Counted from the stretch's first letter, positions 1 through 5,656 are shown. The stretch is 5,656 bases of DNA from a bacterium HR12 (GCA_002898915.1 BEHO01000095.1:1-5656); one strand, 5' to 3'. Notes: generated from the sequence alone by a model not told the origin. Numbers and translations are program-made.

Positions 1-10
1 CGAGCTCCCG

Positions 11-685
11 TCACACCAGGCACTGCGGGTACCACTCCGGCGTCCAGTCCTTGCGCGCGACGGGCTTGTACGCGGACTGCTGCCGGTAGTCGGTCCAGTT
101 GATCCGCGTGCCGAGCGCGTCGCTCTTGGCCTCGACGATCAGGTCGAGCCCGCCCGAGCCCTCGGCGTAGATCATCCCGATGTGGCCGCCGCTCGGGCTG
201 CGGTAGACGAAGGCGTCCATGTACGTCGTGGCCTTGTAGCTCTTGCTCGAGAGGAGCTTGAACGGGCAGGAGGGGCAGGGGGAGGCGAAGTCGGCGGTGT
301 TGTAGGGCCCGTGGATCTCCCGCTCGTGATCGTGGTACCGGAACCCGGACGCCCCGTACGTCGCGGGCAGGGCCCAGGTCTTGAAGACGAAGCCGGAGCA
401 GTCCGCCCCCTCGCCGCCGCTGTCGGGGGCGTCCGGCGTGTCGTCGACGTCGTTCAGCCTGTAGCAGCCGCCGCCCCACTCGTACCCCTCGCGGTCGCCC
501 TCCTGCGCGTAGGCCTTGGCCTGCGACCGCTTCCAGACCGAGAGCGCGGAGCTCGTGCCGGTGCAGTTGGCATCGGACCAGGTGCCGGCGATGGCCGACG
601 CCAACCCGAGCAGCAGCTGCGTCGCGAGCAGGCTCACGACGAACGGGACCGTGAGCACGGCCCGGCGGTTCCCATGCGTGGTCAT
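11..685 (-). CDS. Secreted NlpC/P60-like cysteine hydrolase (probable cell-wall or amide hydrolase)
   Basis: This 224-residue protein is probably exported and cleaves an amide or peptide bond, possibly in peptidoglycan. Residues 7-8 are a basic RR pair, followed by a hydrophobic run to about residue 31 ending in ASA, which reads as a signal peptide. The motif GADCSGF places a candidate nucleophile at Cys96, and GGHIGMIY places a candidate His at 168. Glu185 in IVEAKS could be the third polar residue. This C...H order and spacing is typical of NlpC/P60-type papain-like folds. Further cysteines at 41, 74, 137, 140 (a CPSC pair) and 222 fit a disulfide-stabilised extracellular protein. The ATG start at 685 overlaps the stop of the upstream gene as ATGA and has GAGGTG five bases upstream, so the two are translationally coupled. 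The family-level call is by motif only. Substrate and exact family are inferred, and a CHAP-like relative cannot be excluded. Confidence 0.75.
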   Translation of the reverse strand: MTTHGNRRAVLTVPFVVSLLATQLLLGLASAIAGTWSDANCTGTSSALSVWKRSQAKAYAQEGDREGYEWGGGCYRLNDVDDTPDAPDSGGEGADCSGFVFKTWALPATYGASGFRYHDHEREIHGPYNTADFASPCPSCPFKLLSSKSYKATTYMDAFVYRSPSGGHIGMIYAEGSGGLDLIVEAKSDALGTRINWTDYRQQSAYKPVARKDWTPEWYPQCLV

Positions 686-2013
686 GGCATCACCTCGAAG
701 CGCTCGACGGCGATCCCGTCCGCGCGGTCCCGGGCGACCAGGACCTCGTTCGGCGGGCGGAACCGCACGGTGGAGGAGCGGGCGTCCATGCGGGTGGAGG
801 GCTCGGGGAGGAGCGAGAGCCCGAGGAGCTCGCCGTCCGCCGAGAAGCGGAACACGCCGACGGCCATCGCCGCGTCGTTCCACAGACCTCGGGCGACGAG
901 CGCGCCGCCGTCGGGCAGCGGGCGGACGAAGTACTCGATCCCCACGCGGATCCCCTCCGGGAGGGCGACCACCACGCCGGTGGTGCCCCGCGCCGTGGGC
1001 CAGGCCGCGGCGAAGCGGTCCTCGGCCAGGTCCTGCGAGGCCGCCTGGTCGATCGAGGAGGAGCGGCCGGCGTCCTGCTCGGCCGGGGAGAGCGCCGGTC
1101 CACCGGGACGGCCCACGGGGACCCACTGGCCCGGCCCGATCCCCACGCGCATGCCGTCGGCGGCCGCGGCGATGCGGGTGGGCGCGCCGAGCGCCACGGG
1201 GAAGGCCCCCAGGCGACGACCGTCCGGATCGAGCAGGTAGGCCTTGGCGCCCATGCCGAGGCCCACGAGGCCGATCCGCCCCGCCTCGTCCACCGCGAGG
1301 TCCAGGGTCGTGCGCGCCGGCGTGGGGAGCTCCCGGTACCCGGCCCCCGAGAAGACCTGGATCCGCCCGTTCACCCAGTCGGCGACGTAGAGCGCGCCAT
1401 CGGGTCCGACGGCGAAGCTGGAGGGGCCGAGGGCCTCCTCGCCGGGGTGGGCGTCCGCCAGCCCGGCCTCGCCGCGCCCCGAGCCCCAGGGCAGGAACAG
1501 GGCGAGCCCGTCGGCCTCCCGCACGTCCTCGAGGGACAGGTCCGAGGGGAGGCGGATGCGAGCGAAGCCGGCGGTCCCGGCCACGGCGATCGGGTGGGCG
1601 GCGCCGCTCGGCGGGTAGGTGAGGGGCGCGCCGCGCTCCGGGACGAGCTCCGCGTAGTAGGCGAAGCCGTCGTCGGCCACGAGGTGGCCGGGGACGATGA
1701 AGGCGGCCTCGCCGGCCTCGACGGTCCCGGGGAGCGTGCGCCAGACGCCGTCCGCGCGCACGTGGAGCTCCGCCGACCGCAGCTCGCAGGCCGGGGTTCC
1801 GCTCGGGTCGCAGGCCGTGGCGAACCGCAGCACCACCGGCGCGCCGGGCTCGGCGAGGACGGGGGCCGCGTGCAGCACGCGGGCGCGGGTCTCGGGGGAG
1901 GGGGCGGGGGACCGGGCGATCGCCCCGGCGAGGGAGCCGGCCACGATCCCGGCGAGGAGCCCGGCGAGGACCGCGCGGCCGCGCGAGCTCCGATGCGGGG
2001 AGGGGAGGGACAA
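682..2013 (-). CDS. Signal-anchored surface protein with NHL-type beta-propeller
   Basis: This 443-residue protein is probably exported or membrane-anchored. Residues 8-13 are basic and residues 14-33 form a Gly/Ala-rich hydrophobic segment (LAGLLAGIVAGSLAGAIA), followed by a Pro/Ser-rich stretch. Residues about 46-145 look like an Ig- or Fn3-like beta domain with a Cys68/Cys76 pair. From about residue 195 the sequence shows propeller-blade signatures: FAVGPDGALYVADWVNGRIQVFS (Tyr209, Asp212) is a clear NHL repeat, and weaker blades follow (LAVDEAGRIGLV, VRPLPDGGALVARGLW, VFRFSADGELLGLSLL). NHL propellers usually bind ligands or proteins, and no catalytic motif is visible. The start is taken as TTG at 2013 because AAGGAGGT lies seven bases upstream and no ATG or GTG in this frame is as well placed. 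The stop overlaps the start of the NlpC/P60-like gene, which suggests one transcript and a shared envelope role. The function is unknown. The number of blades cannot be fixed by eye. Confidence 0.75.
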   Translation of the reverse strand: MSLPSPHRSSRGRAVLAGLLAGIVAGSLAGAIARSPAPSPETRARVLHAAPVLAEPGAPVVLRFATACDPSGTPACELRSAELHVRADGVWRTLPGTVEAGEAAFIVPGHLVADDGFAYYAELVPERGAPLTYPPSGAAHPIAVAGTAGFARIRLPSDLSLEDVREADGLALFLPWGSGRGEAGLADAHPGEEALGPSSFAVGPDGALYVADWVNGRIQVFSGAGYRELPTPARTTLDLAVDEAGRIGLVGLGMGAKAYLLDPDGRRLGAFPVALGAPTRIAAAADGMRVGIGPGQWVPVGRPGGPALSPAEQDAGRSSSIDQAASQDLAEDRFAAAWPTARGTTGVVVALPEGIRVGIEYFVRPLPDGGALVARGLWNDAAMAVGVFRFSADGELLGLSLLPEPSTRMDARSSTVRFRPPNEVLVARDRADGIAVERFEVMP

Positions 2014-2014
2014 G

Positions 2015-2038
2015 CGAACCACCTCCTTCGTGGGTTCG
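2015..2038 (-). promoter_or_regulatory. Strong Shine-Dalgarno in the loop of a short hairpin before a TTG start
   Basis: On the minus strand, AAGGAGGT (2028 to 2021) lies seven bases before the TTG at 2013 and decides that start. It is flanked by perfect 6-bp arms, CGAACC (2038-2033) and GGTTCG (2020-2015), leaving a 12-base loop that contains the whole Shine-Dalgarno. The RNA could present the site in the loop. The ribosome binding site is well supported, while any regulatory role for the hairpin is speculative. Confidence 0.7.
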
Positions 2039-2071
2039 TGGGGGAGGTGGGGGACCGCGAACGATACCGAG

Positions 2072-2086
2072 GGCGACGAGGTCGCC
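2072..2086. repeat. Short perfect inverted repeat in the divergent intergenic region
   Basis: GGCGAC and GTCGCC are perfect 6-bp arms around the spacer GAG. The element lies about 60 bases upstream of the leftward TTG start, in the leader or promoter zone of the exported-protein operon. It could be an operator or a small RNA hairpin. In such GC-rich DNA a 6-bp repeat is also easily found by chance. There is no T-tract, so it is not an intrinsic terminator. Confidence 0.3.
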
Positions 2087-2136
2087 GCATCCCCAGGACG
2101 GGGGAAGTTCGTCTCCCGACGGGCGATTCCGCGCGG

Positions 2137-2166
2137 TTGCGCCCGCCCGCCACGCTCGTCCATACT
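2137..2166 (+). promoter_or_regulatory. Candidate sigma-70-type promoter for the aminotransferase cluster
   Basis: TTGCGC (2137-2142, three of six to TTGACA) and CATACT (2161-2166, four of six to TATAAT) are separated by 18 bases. Transcription would begin around 2172-2175, about 50 bases before the ATG at 2224. The match is modest, but this is the most AT-rich spot in the intergenic region, and a palindrome lies exactly over the predicted start site. No comparably good promoter was found for the leftward operon. TATCGT (2066 to 2061, minus) is a possible -10 there, without a recognisable -35. Confidence 0.4.
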
Positions 2167-2181
2167 TGAACGGCTGTTCAA
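2166..2181. promoter_or_regulatory. Palindromic operator candidate with GAAC-N4-GTTC core (SOS-box-like)
   Basis: TTGAAC-GGCT-GTTCAA is a perfect 6-4-6 inverted repeat. It overlaps the last base of the candidate -10 and covers the predicted transcription start, the expected position for a repressor site. The core GAAC-N4-GTTC equals the core of the Gram-positive LexA box (Bacillus consensus CGAAC-N4-GTTCG; mycobacterial consensus TCGAAC-N4-GTTCGA). The outer bases here are TT/AA rather than TC/GA. TetR-family operators have similar architecture, so the cognate regulator is uncertain. No regulator gene lies in the window. Confidence 0.55.
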
Positions 2182-2202
2182 TCGCCCGGGAGGTCCGGGC
2201 GA
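2182..2202 (+). promoter_or_regulatory. Perfect 8-bp hairpin in the 5' leader of the aminotransferase cluster
   Basis: Arms TCGCCCGG (2182-2189) and CCGGGCGA (2195-2202) pair perfectly around the loop GAGGT. The hairpin starts on the base after the operator palindrome and ends four bases before the Shine-Dalgarno of the first aminotransferase. It would lie in the leader if transcription starts near 2172. No T-rich tail follows, so it is not an intrinsic terminator. It could affect mRNA stability, ribosome access or protein binding, and this role is inference. Confidence 0.5.
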
Positions 2203-2206
2203 GCTC

Positions 2207-2215
2207 GGGAGGGAG
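2207..2215 (+). promoter_or_regulatory. Ribosome binding site deciding the start of the first aminotransferase
   Basis: GGGAGGGAG is followed by eight bases and then ATG at 2224. An in-frame GTG at 2215 would add three residues, but it overlaps the Shine-Dalgarno itself and so is not a credible start. Confidence 0.65.
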
Positions 2216-2223
2216 TGGACCGT

Positions 2224-3600
2224 ATGGCGGTGCGGGAGACCGTGGAGTTCGACCTCGAGCGGATCGACCGGCTGATCGCCGAGGAGGAGGCGGCGCTCGA
2301 GCCCAAGCACCGGGCGTCGCTCGAGTACCGCAAGGTGGCCGAGCGGTACGTGGCGGGAGGGGTGGCCTCGAGCTGGCAGGACGCGCCGCCCCACGCGATC
2401 TTCGTCGAGCGCGGTGAGGGGAACCGCCTCTACGACATCGACGGCAACGAGTACATCGACTACCACCTGGGCTACGGGGCGATGGTCGTGGGCCACGCGC
2501 ACCCGAAGGTGGTGGAGGCGATCGAGCTGGCGGCCCGTCGCGGCACGCACTTCGCGCAACCGACGAAGGACCTCGACGTGATCGGGGAGAACCTGGCCGA
2601 GCGCTTCCGCCTCCCGCTCTGGCGCTTCTGCAACTCGGGGACGGAGGCGACGCTGGAGGCGGTCCGCCTGATGCGCGCGGGCACGGGACGGGACCTGATC
2701 GTGAAGATCGAGGGGACCTACCACGGCCACCACGACTCGCTGATGTTCAGCGTGGTCCCCGACCCCGCCACGATCGGCCCCCGCGAGCGCCCGGCGACGG
2801 TGCCGCAGGTCCCGGGGATCCCCCGGGCCTTCGCCGACCTCGTCGTGGTCGTGCCCTTCAACGACCTCGACGCGGCGGCCCGCGCGTTCGAGGAGCACGA
2901 GGGCGAGATCGCCGGGATGATCGTCGAGCCCGCCATGATGAACTGCGGCGTGATCCTGCCGGAGCCGGGCTACCTCCAGGGCCTGAAGGACCTCTGCCGC
3001 CGGCACGGCGCCTTCCTCGCCTTCGACGAGGTGAAGACCGGCGCCACGATCGCCTACGGCGGCGCCGTGGAGGCCTTCGGGGTCGTCCCGGACATCGTCT
3101 GCCTGGCCAAGGCGATCGGCGGCGGGGTGCCGTGCGGGGCGGTGGGGGCGACGGAGGAGGCCTTCGGCCCCGTCGTGCGGGGCGAGTACGACATGGCCGG
3201 GACGTTCAACGGCAACCCCCTCACGATGGCCGCCTCGCGGGTCACCCTCACCGAGATCCTCACCCACGACGCCTACGCGGCCTTCGACGCCGTCCACGCG
3301 GCCCTCGAGCGGGGGCTCGGCGGGGTGATCGAGCGGTACCGCCTGCCCGCGTACGTCACGGGGATCGGCGCCAAGGGGTCGGTGATCTACTCGGCCACGC
3401 CGGTCCGCGAGTTCCGGGACACGATCGGGATCGACGAGCGCATCACCTACCTCGCGTGGCTGTTCCAGCAGAACCGCGGGGTGTTCAAGTCCCCCTGGAG
3501 CAAGCAGGAGACCTGGACGCTCTCGGTCTGGCACACCGAGGAGGACGCCCGGCGGTACGTGGAGAACTTCGAGGCCTTCGCCGCGGCGGTGGCGGGATGA
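2224..3600 (+). CDS. Class III PLP-dependent aminotransferase, HemL-like fold but not classical HemL
   Basis: This 458-residue cytoplasmic enzyme belongs to fold-type I, class III aminotransferases, the branch containing glutamate-1-semialdehyde aminomutase. The cofactor motifs are complete: NSGTEA at 137-142 (phosphate binding), YHG at 166-168 (Tyr stacking on PLP), DEVKTG with Asp268 (pyridine nitrogen), LAKAIGGG with the Schiff-base Lys296, and TFNGNP at 327-332. It departs from HemL: DEVKTGATI replaces DEVMTGFR, TFNGNP replaces TLSGNP, and MNCGVILPEPGYLQGL follows the VEP motif. The helical N-terminus is about 27 residues longer, with GGV at 45-47 against about 17-19 in E. coli HemL, which has 426 residues. 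The C-terminus ends in ETWTLSVWHTEEDARRY, where HemL has a similar SVAHS element. It probably transaminates or aminomutates an amino or keto acid, but the substrate is unknown. A hydrolase gene overlaps its stop and a paralog follows. Databases may label it HemL, and I consider that unlikely to be its role. Confidence 0.88.
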   Translation: MAVRETVEFDLERIDRLIAEEEAALEPKHRASLEYRKVAERYVAGGVASSWQDAPPHAIFVERGEGNRLYDIDGNEYIDYHLGYGAMVVGHAHPKVVEAIELAARRGTHFAQPTKDLDVIGENLAERFRLPLWRFCNSGTEATLEAVRLMRAGTGRDLIVKIEGTYHGHHDSLMFSVVPDPATIGPRERPATVPQVPGIPRAFADLVVVVPFNDLDAAARAFEEHEGEIAGMIVEPAMMNCGVILPEPGYLQGLKDLCRRHGAFLAFDEVKTGATIAYGGAVEAFGVVPDIVCLAKAIGGGVPCGAVGATEEAFGPVVRGEYDMAGTFNGNPLTMAASRVTLTEILTHDAYAAFDAVHAALERGLGGVIERYRLPAYVTGIGAKGSVIYSATPVREFRDTIGIDERITYLAWLFQQNRGVFKSPWSKQETWTLSVWHTEEDARRYVENFEAFAAAVAG

Positions 3601-4478
3601 CGGGCTCGCTCCTCCGGCTGCCGGACGGGCGGGACCTCGAGGTCCGGGTGGTCGGGCCCGAGGAGGGGACGCTGCTGGTCTTCCACCACGGGAGCCCCGG
3701 CGCCGCCGTGCCCTTCCCGCGCCTCGAGGAGGCCGCGTCGGCCCGCGGGGTCCGGGTCGCGAGCTTCTCGCGGCCGGGCTTCGGCGCCTCCTCGCGTCGA
3801 CCGGGGCGACGGGTGGCGGACGTGGCGGAGGACGTCGCCGCCCTCGCGGATCACCTCGGCGCCGAGCGGTTCCTCACCCTGGGCGCGTCTGGCGGCGGGC
3901 CGCACGCGGTCGCCACCGCCGCGCTGCTGCCGACCCGCGTCCTCGCCGCCGCCACGATCGGGGGCGTCGCCCCCTACGACGCCGAGGGCCTGGACTGGAC
4001 CGAGGGCATGGGGGAGGACAACCGGACCGAGTACCCCCTCGCCGCGCGCGATCCGGAGGCCCTCCTCGCGTGGATGGAGCCCCAGGTCGAGACCTTCCGC
4101 CGGATCTCCGCCGAGGAGGTCATCTCGGCCCTGCGCTCGCTCGTCTCGCCGGTGGACGAGGCGGCCCTCGCCGGGGAGCTCGGCGCGTTCCTCGCGGCCT
4201 CCGGCCACGCCGCGTTCCGGCTCGGGCCGTGGGGGTGGTACGACGACGACCTGGCGTTCGTCGCCCCCTGGGGCTTCGACCTGGCGGCGATCCGGTGCCC
4301 CGTCGCGGTGTGGCAGGGGGGCGAGGACCGCTTCGTCCCGTTCGCCCACGGTCGGTGGCTCGCGGAGCACCTCCCGACGGCTCGCCCTCGCCTGCGCCCC
4401 GAGCACGGGCACCTGTCGCTCCTCACGCAGGCGTTGGACGCGATCCTGGACGACCTGCTCGAGCTCGCGGCGGCTTGA
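3597..4478 (+). CDS. Alpha/beta-fold hydrolase
   Basis: This 293-residue cytoplasmic hydrolase has no signal peptide. The family cleaves esters, amides, lactones or C-C bonds through a Ser-His-Asp triad. Visible elements in order are HHGSPG at 30-35 (oxyanion-hole HG loop), SRPGFGAS (the strand-turn common in this family), the nucleophile elbow GASGGG with Ser98, WQGGEDRFVP with Asp244, and EHGHLSL with His272. A lid region of about 130-215 separates the core halves and contains an acidic and tryptophan-rich stretch (LGPWGWYDDD). The length is typical of the family. The ATG shares bases with the upstream stop (ATGA), so translation is coupled to the first aminotransferase. There is only a weak GGTGGCGGG upstream, consistent with coupling. 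Placement between two aminotransferase paralogs suggests that it supplies the aminotransferase substrate or processes its product. The specific substrate cannot be inferred. Confidence 0.87.
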   Translation: MTGSLLRLPDGRDLEVRVVGPEEGTLLVFHHGSPGAAVPFPRLEEAASARGVRVASFSRPGFGASSRRPGRRVADVAEDVAALADHLGAERFLTLGASGGGPHAVATAALLPTRVLAAATIGGVAPYDAEGLDWTEGMGEDNRTEYPLAARDPEALLAWMEPQVETFRRISAEEVISALRSLVSPVDEAALAGELGAFLAASGHAAFRLGPWGWYDDDLAFVAPWGFDLAAIRCPVAVWQGGEDRFVPFAHGRWLAEHLPTARPRLRPEHGHLSLLTQALDAILDDLLELAAA

Positions 4479-4487
4479 CCGCGGCTC

Positions 4488-4516
4488 TATGCTTCGCCCC
4501 GTCCGCACCGAGGAGG
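4488..4516 (+). promoter_or_regulatory. Shine-Dalgarno and possible internal -10 before the second aminotransferase
   Basis: In the 46-base gap after the hydrolase, AGGAGG (4511-4516) is followed by eight bases and the ATG at 4525, a near-ideal ribosome binding site that fixes the start. TATGCT (4488-4493) matches four of six -10 positions and could give a short leader. No -35 stands at a proper distance, because the good-looking TTGACC at 4475-4480 is only seven bases upstream. The ribosome binding site is firm. The promoter is weak, and readthrough from the upstream genes is the simpler assumption. Confidence 0.55.
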
Positions 4517-4524
4517 TTGGGAGC

Positions 4525-5656
4525 ATGGGCGAGGTCGATCCCGCCAAGGTCGAGGAGCTGATCGCCGAGCAGGAGGCGCGCCTGCGGGAGCGGGCGCCGC
4601 GCCAGGTGGCCTTCGCCGAGCGGGCGAAGCGCTCGCTCGCCGGCGGGGTGGCGTGCAGCTGGCACGCGCTGCAGCCGGTGATCCTCTACGGGGACCGGGG
4701 CGAGGGCGCGTACGTCGTCGACCTCGACGGGAACCGCTACGTCGACCTGCACGCCGGCTACGGGGTGATGGTCGTGGGCCACGCGCACCCCAAGGTCGTC
4801 GAGGCGGTGCGCCGGCGCGTGGCGCTCGGGACGCACTTCGCCATGCCGGTCGAGGACACCGTGGTCGTCGCCGAGCTCCTCGCCGAGCGCTTCGGGCTGC
4901 CGCTCTGGCGGTTCGAGAACTCGGGCTCGGAGGCCACGATGGACGCCTGCCGGATCATGCGGGCGGCGACCGGTCGCGACCTCATCATCAAGGTCGAGGG
5001 CGCGTACCACGGCAGCGCCGACGGCCTGGCGTTCTCGTACTGGATCGACGTCTCGAAGGCCGGGCCGCCGGACCGGCCGGTGCCGGTGCCGAACACGGTC
5101 GGCGTGCCGGCCGCCTACTCCGAGCCGCTCCGGGTGGTCCCCTACAACGACCTCGCGGCGGTCGAGCGCGTCCTCGCCGACGAGGGCGACCGCGTGGCCG
5201 GGATGATCCTGGAGCCGATCCTCATGAACTGCGGGGTGGTCCTGCCCGAGCCCGGGTACCTGCAGGGGCTCCGGGACCTCCTCCACCGGCACGGGGCGCT
5301 CCTCGCGTTCGACGAGGTGAAGACCGGCGCCACGATCGCCCACGGCGGGGCCACCGAGTGGTCGGGCGTGCGCCCGGACCTGGTCGCCCTGGCCAAGGCC
5401 ATCGGCGGGGGCCTGCCGGTCGGCGCCGTCGGCGGGACCGAGGAGGTCATGGAGGTCGTCGCCGACGGCACGATGGAGCAGGAGGGGACGTTCAACGGCA
5501 ACCCGCTCTCGATGGCGGCGGCGCGGGTCGTGCTCTCGGAGATCCTCACGCCGGAGGTCTACGCCCGGTTCGACGAGCTGGAGCGGGCGCTCACGGGCGG
5601 GATCTCGGCCGCCTTCGAGCGCGCCGGTATCCCCGCCGTCGCGACGTCCGTGCGGT
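4525..5656 (+). CDS. Second class III PLP-dependent aminotransferase, diverged paralog (3' end outside window)
   Basis: An open frame of 377 complete codons runs off the window end. It is a paralog of the aminotransferase at 2224-3600. In the 85-residue stretch from V/IAGMI to GTEEV, about 65 residues are identical by hand count. PLP-site elements are intact: NSGSEA at 132-137, YHG at 161-163, DEVKTG with Asp263, LAKAIGGG with Lys291, and TFNGNP at 322-327. The Asp-to-Lys spacing of 28 is the same in both copies. It differs in likely substrate-facing segments: FENSGSEA for FCNSGTEA, YHGSADGLAFSYW for YHGHHDSLMFSVV, and a different loop at about 172-195 before YNDL. The N-terminus is again a charged helix, about 23 residues longer than in HemL (GGV at 40-42). 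It is probably an active aminotransferase with a related or partner role, since nothing suggests decay. By comparison with the paralog, roughly 75-80 residues are missing. Confidence 0.87.
   Translation, partial: MGEVDPAKVEELIAEQEARLRERAPRQVAFAERAKRSLAGGVACSWHALQPVILYGDRGEGAYVVDLDGNRYVDLHAGYGVMVVGHAHPKVVEAVRRRVALGTHFAMPVEDTVVVAELLAERFGLPLWRFENSGSEATMDACRIMRAATGRDLIIKVEGAYHGSADGLAFSYWIDVSKAGPPDRPVPVPNTVGVPAAYSEPLRVVPYNDLAAVERVLADEGDRVAGMILEPILMNCGVVLPEPGYLQGLRDLLHRHGALLAFDEVKTGATIAHGGATEWSGVRPDLVALAKAIGGGLPVGAVGGTEEVMEVVADGTMEQEGTFNGNPLSMAAARVVLSEILTPEVYARFDELERALTGGISAAFERAGIPAVATSVR

Noticed and set aside
182..1622. Two long plus-strand frames opposite the exported-protein genes
   Set aside because: They have low-complexity Arg/Pro/Ala/Gly composition, no convincing ribosome binding site and no motifs, and they lie opposite genes with clear signal peptides and domains.
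2099..2118. Imperfect inverted repeat CGGGGGA / TCTCCCG around AGTTCG
   Set aside because: It has one mismatch, lies in G-run-rich DNA and has no positional relation to a start site or promoter box that would set it above chance.
682..3534. Very long minus-strand open frame spanning the intergenic region and the antisense of the first aminotransferase
   Set aside because: Only the part from 2013 to 682 has protein-like composition and a ribosome binding site. The upstream part is Arg/Val/Asp/His-rich antisense of a well-supported gene, as expected where high GC makes stops rare.
3132..3596. In-frame upstream extension of the hydrolase from an ATG-like start inside the first aminotransferase
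   Set aside because: The extra sequence is low-complexity shadow of the aminotransferase frame. The ATG at 3597, overlapping the stop and beginning directly before the hydrolase core, is the expected start.
2224..3600. Assigning the gene symbol hemL
   Set aside because: The fold and PLP motifs match, but the signature around Asp268, the TFNGNP motif and the N-terminal extension differ from classical HemL, and no tetrapyrrole genes are adjacent.
4475..4493. TTGACC plus TATGCT as a complete promoter before the second aminotransferase
   Set aside because: The two boxes are only seven bases apart, too close for sigma-70 recognition. Each may be coincidental.
1..5656. tRNA, rRNA, CRISPR array, insertion sequence, attachment site or intrinsic terminator
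   Set aside because: I saw no periodic repeats, terminal inverted repeats, transposase motifs, tRNA-like clover arms or stem-plus-T-tract structures on either strand.

Overview
The window comes from a high-GC bacterial chromosome, most likely an actinomycete-type bacterium (Actinomycetota). I infer this from strong G/C preference at third codon positions, GGAGG-type ribosome binding sites, a TTG start codon, ATGA stop/start overlaps, and protein families that resemble actinobacterial ones. No rRNA or other taxonomic marker is present, so the assignment below phylum level is open.

The layout is two divergent operons around a 210-base control region (2014-2223). Leftward, on the minus strand, are two exported proteins joined by a 4-base stop/start overlap. 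The first (2013 to 682) is a signal-anchored protein with an Ig-like or Fn3-like N-terminal half and an NHL-type beta-propeller half. The second (685 to 11) is a small secreted NlpC/P60-like cysteine hydrolase. Together they look like a cell-surface pair of unknown role.

Rightward, on the plus strand, is an aminotransferase / alpha-beta hydrolase / aminotransferase cluster. The first gene (2224-3600) is a complete class III PLP enzyme related to glutamate-1-semialdehyde aminomutase (the HemL fold), but its signature motifs differ from HemL. The second (3597-4478) is an alpha/beta hydrolase whose start overlaps the first gene's stop. The third (4525 to the window end, 3' truncated) is a diverged paralog of the first aminotransferase with all visible catalytic residues intact. 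The cluster probably acts in the cytoplasm on an amino or keto acid derivative, with the hydrolase acting before or after transamination. The substrate cannot be read from the sequence.

The control region is the most structured part of the window. It holds a weak sigma-70-like promoter, a perfect 6-4-6 palindrome at the expected transcription start (core GAAC-N4-GTTC, as in Gram-positive LexA/SOS boxes, although a TetR-family operator is also possible), and a perfect 8-bp hairpin directly abutting it. On the minus side, the Shine-Dalgarno of the TTG-started gene sits in the loop of a 6-bp hairpin. The best candidate for something new is the paired non-HemL aminotransferases with an embedded hydrolase, under this possible damage- or ligand-responsive operator.
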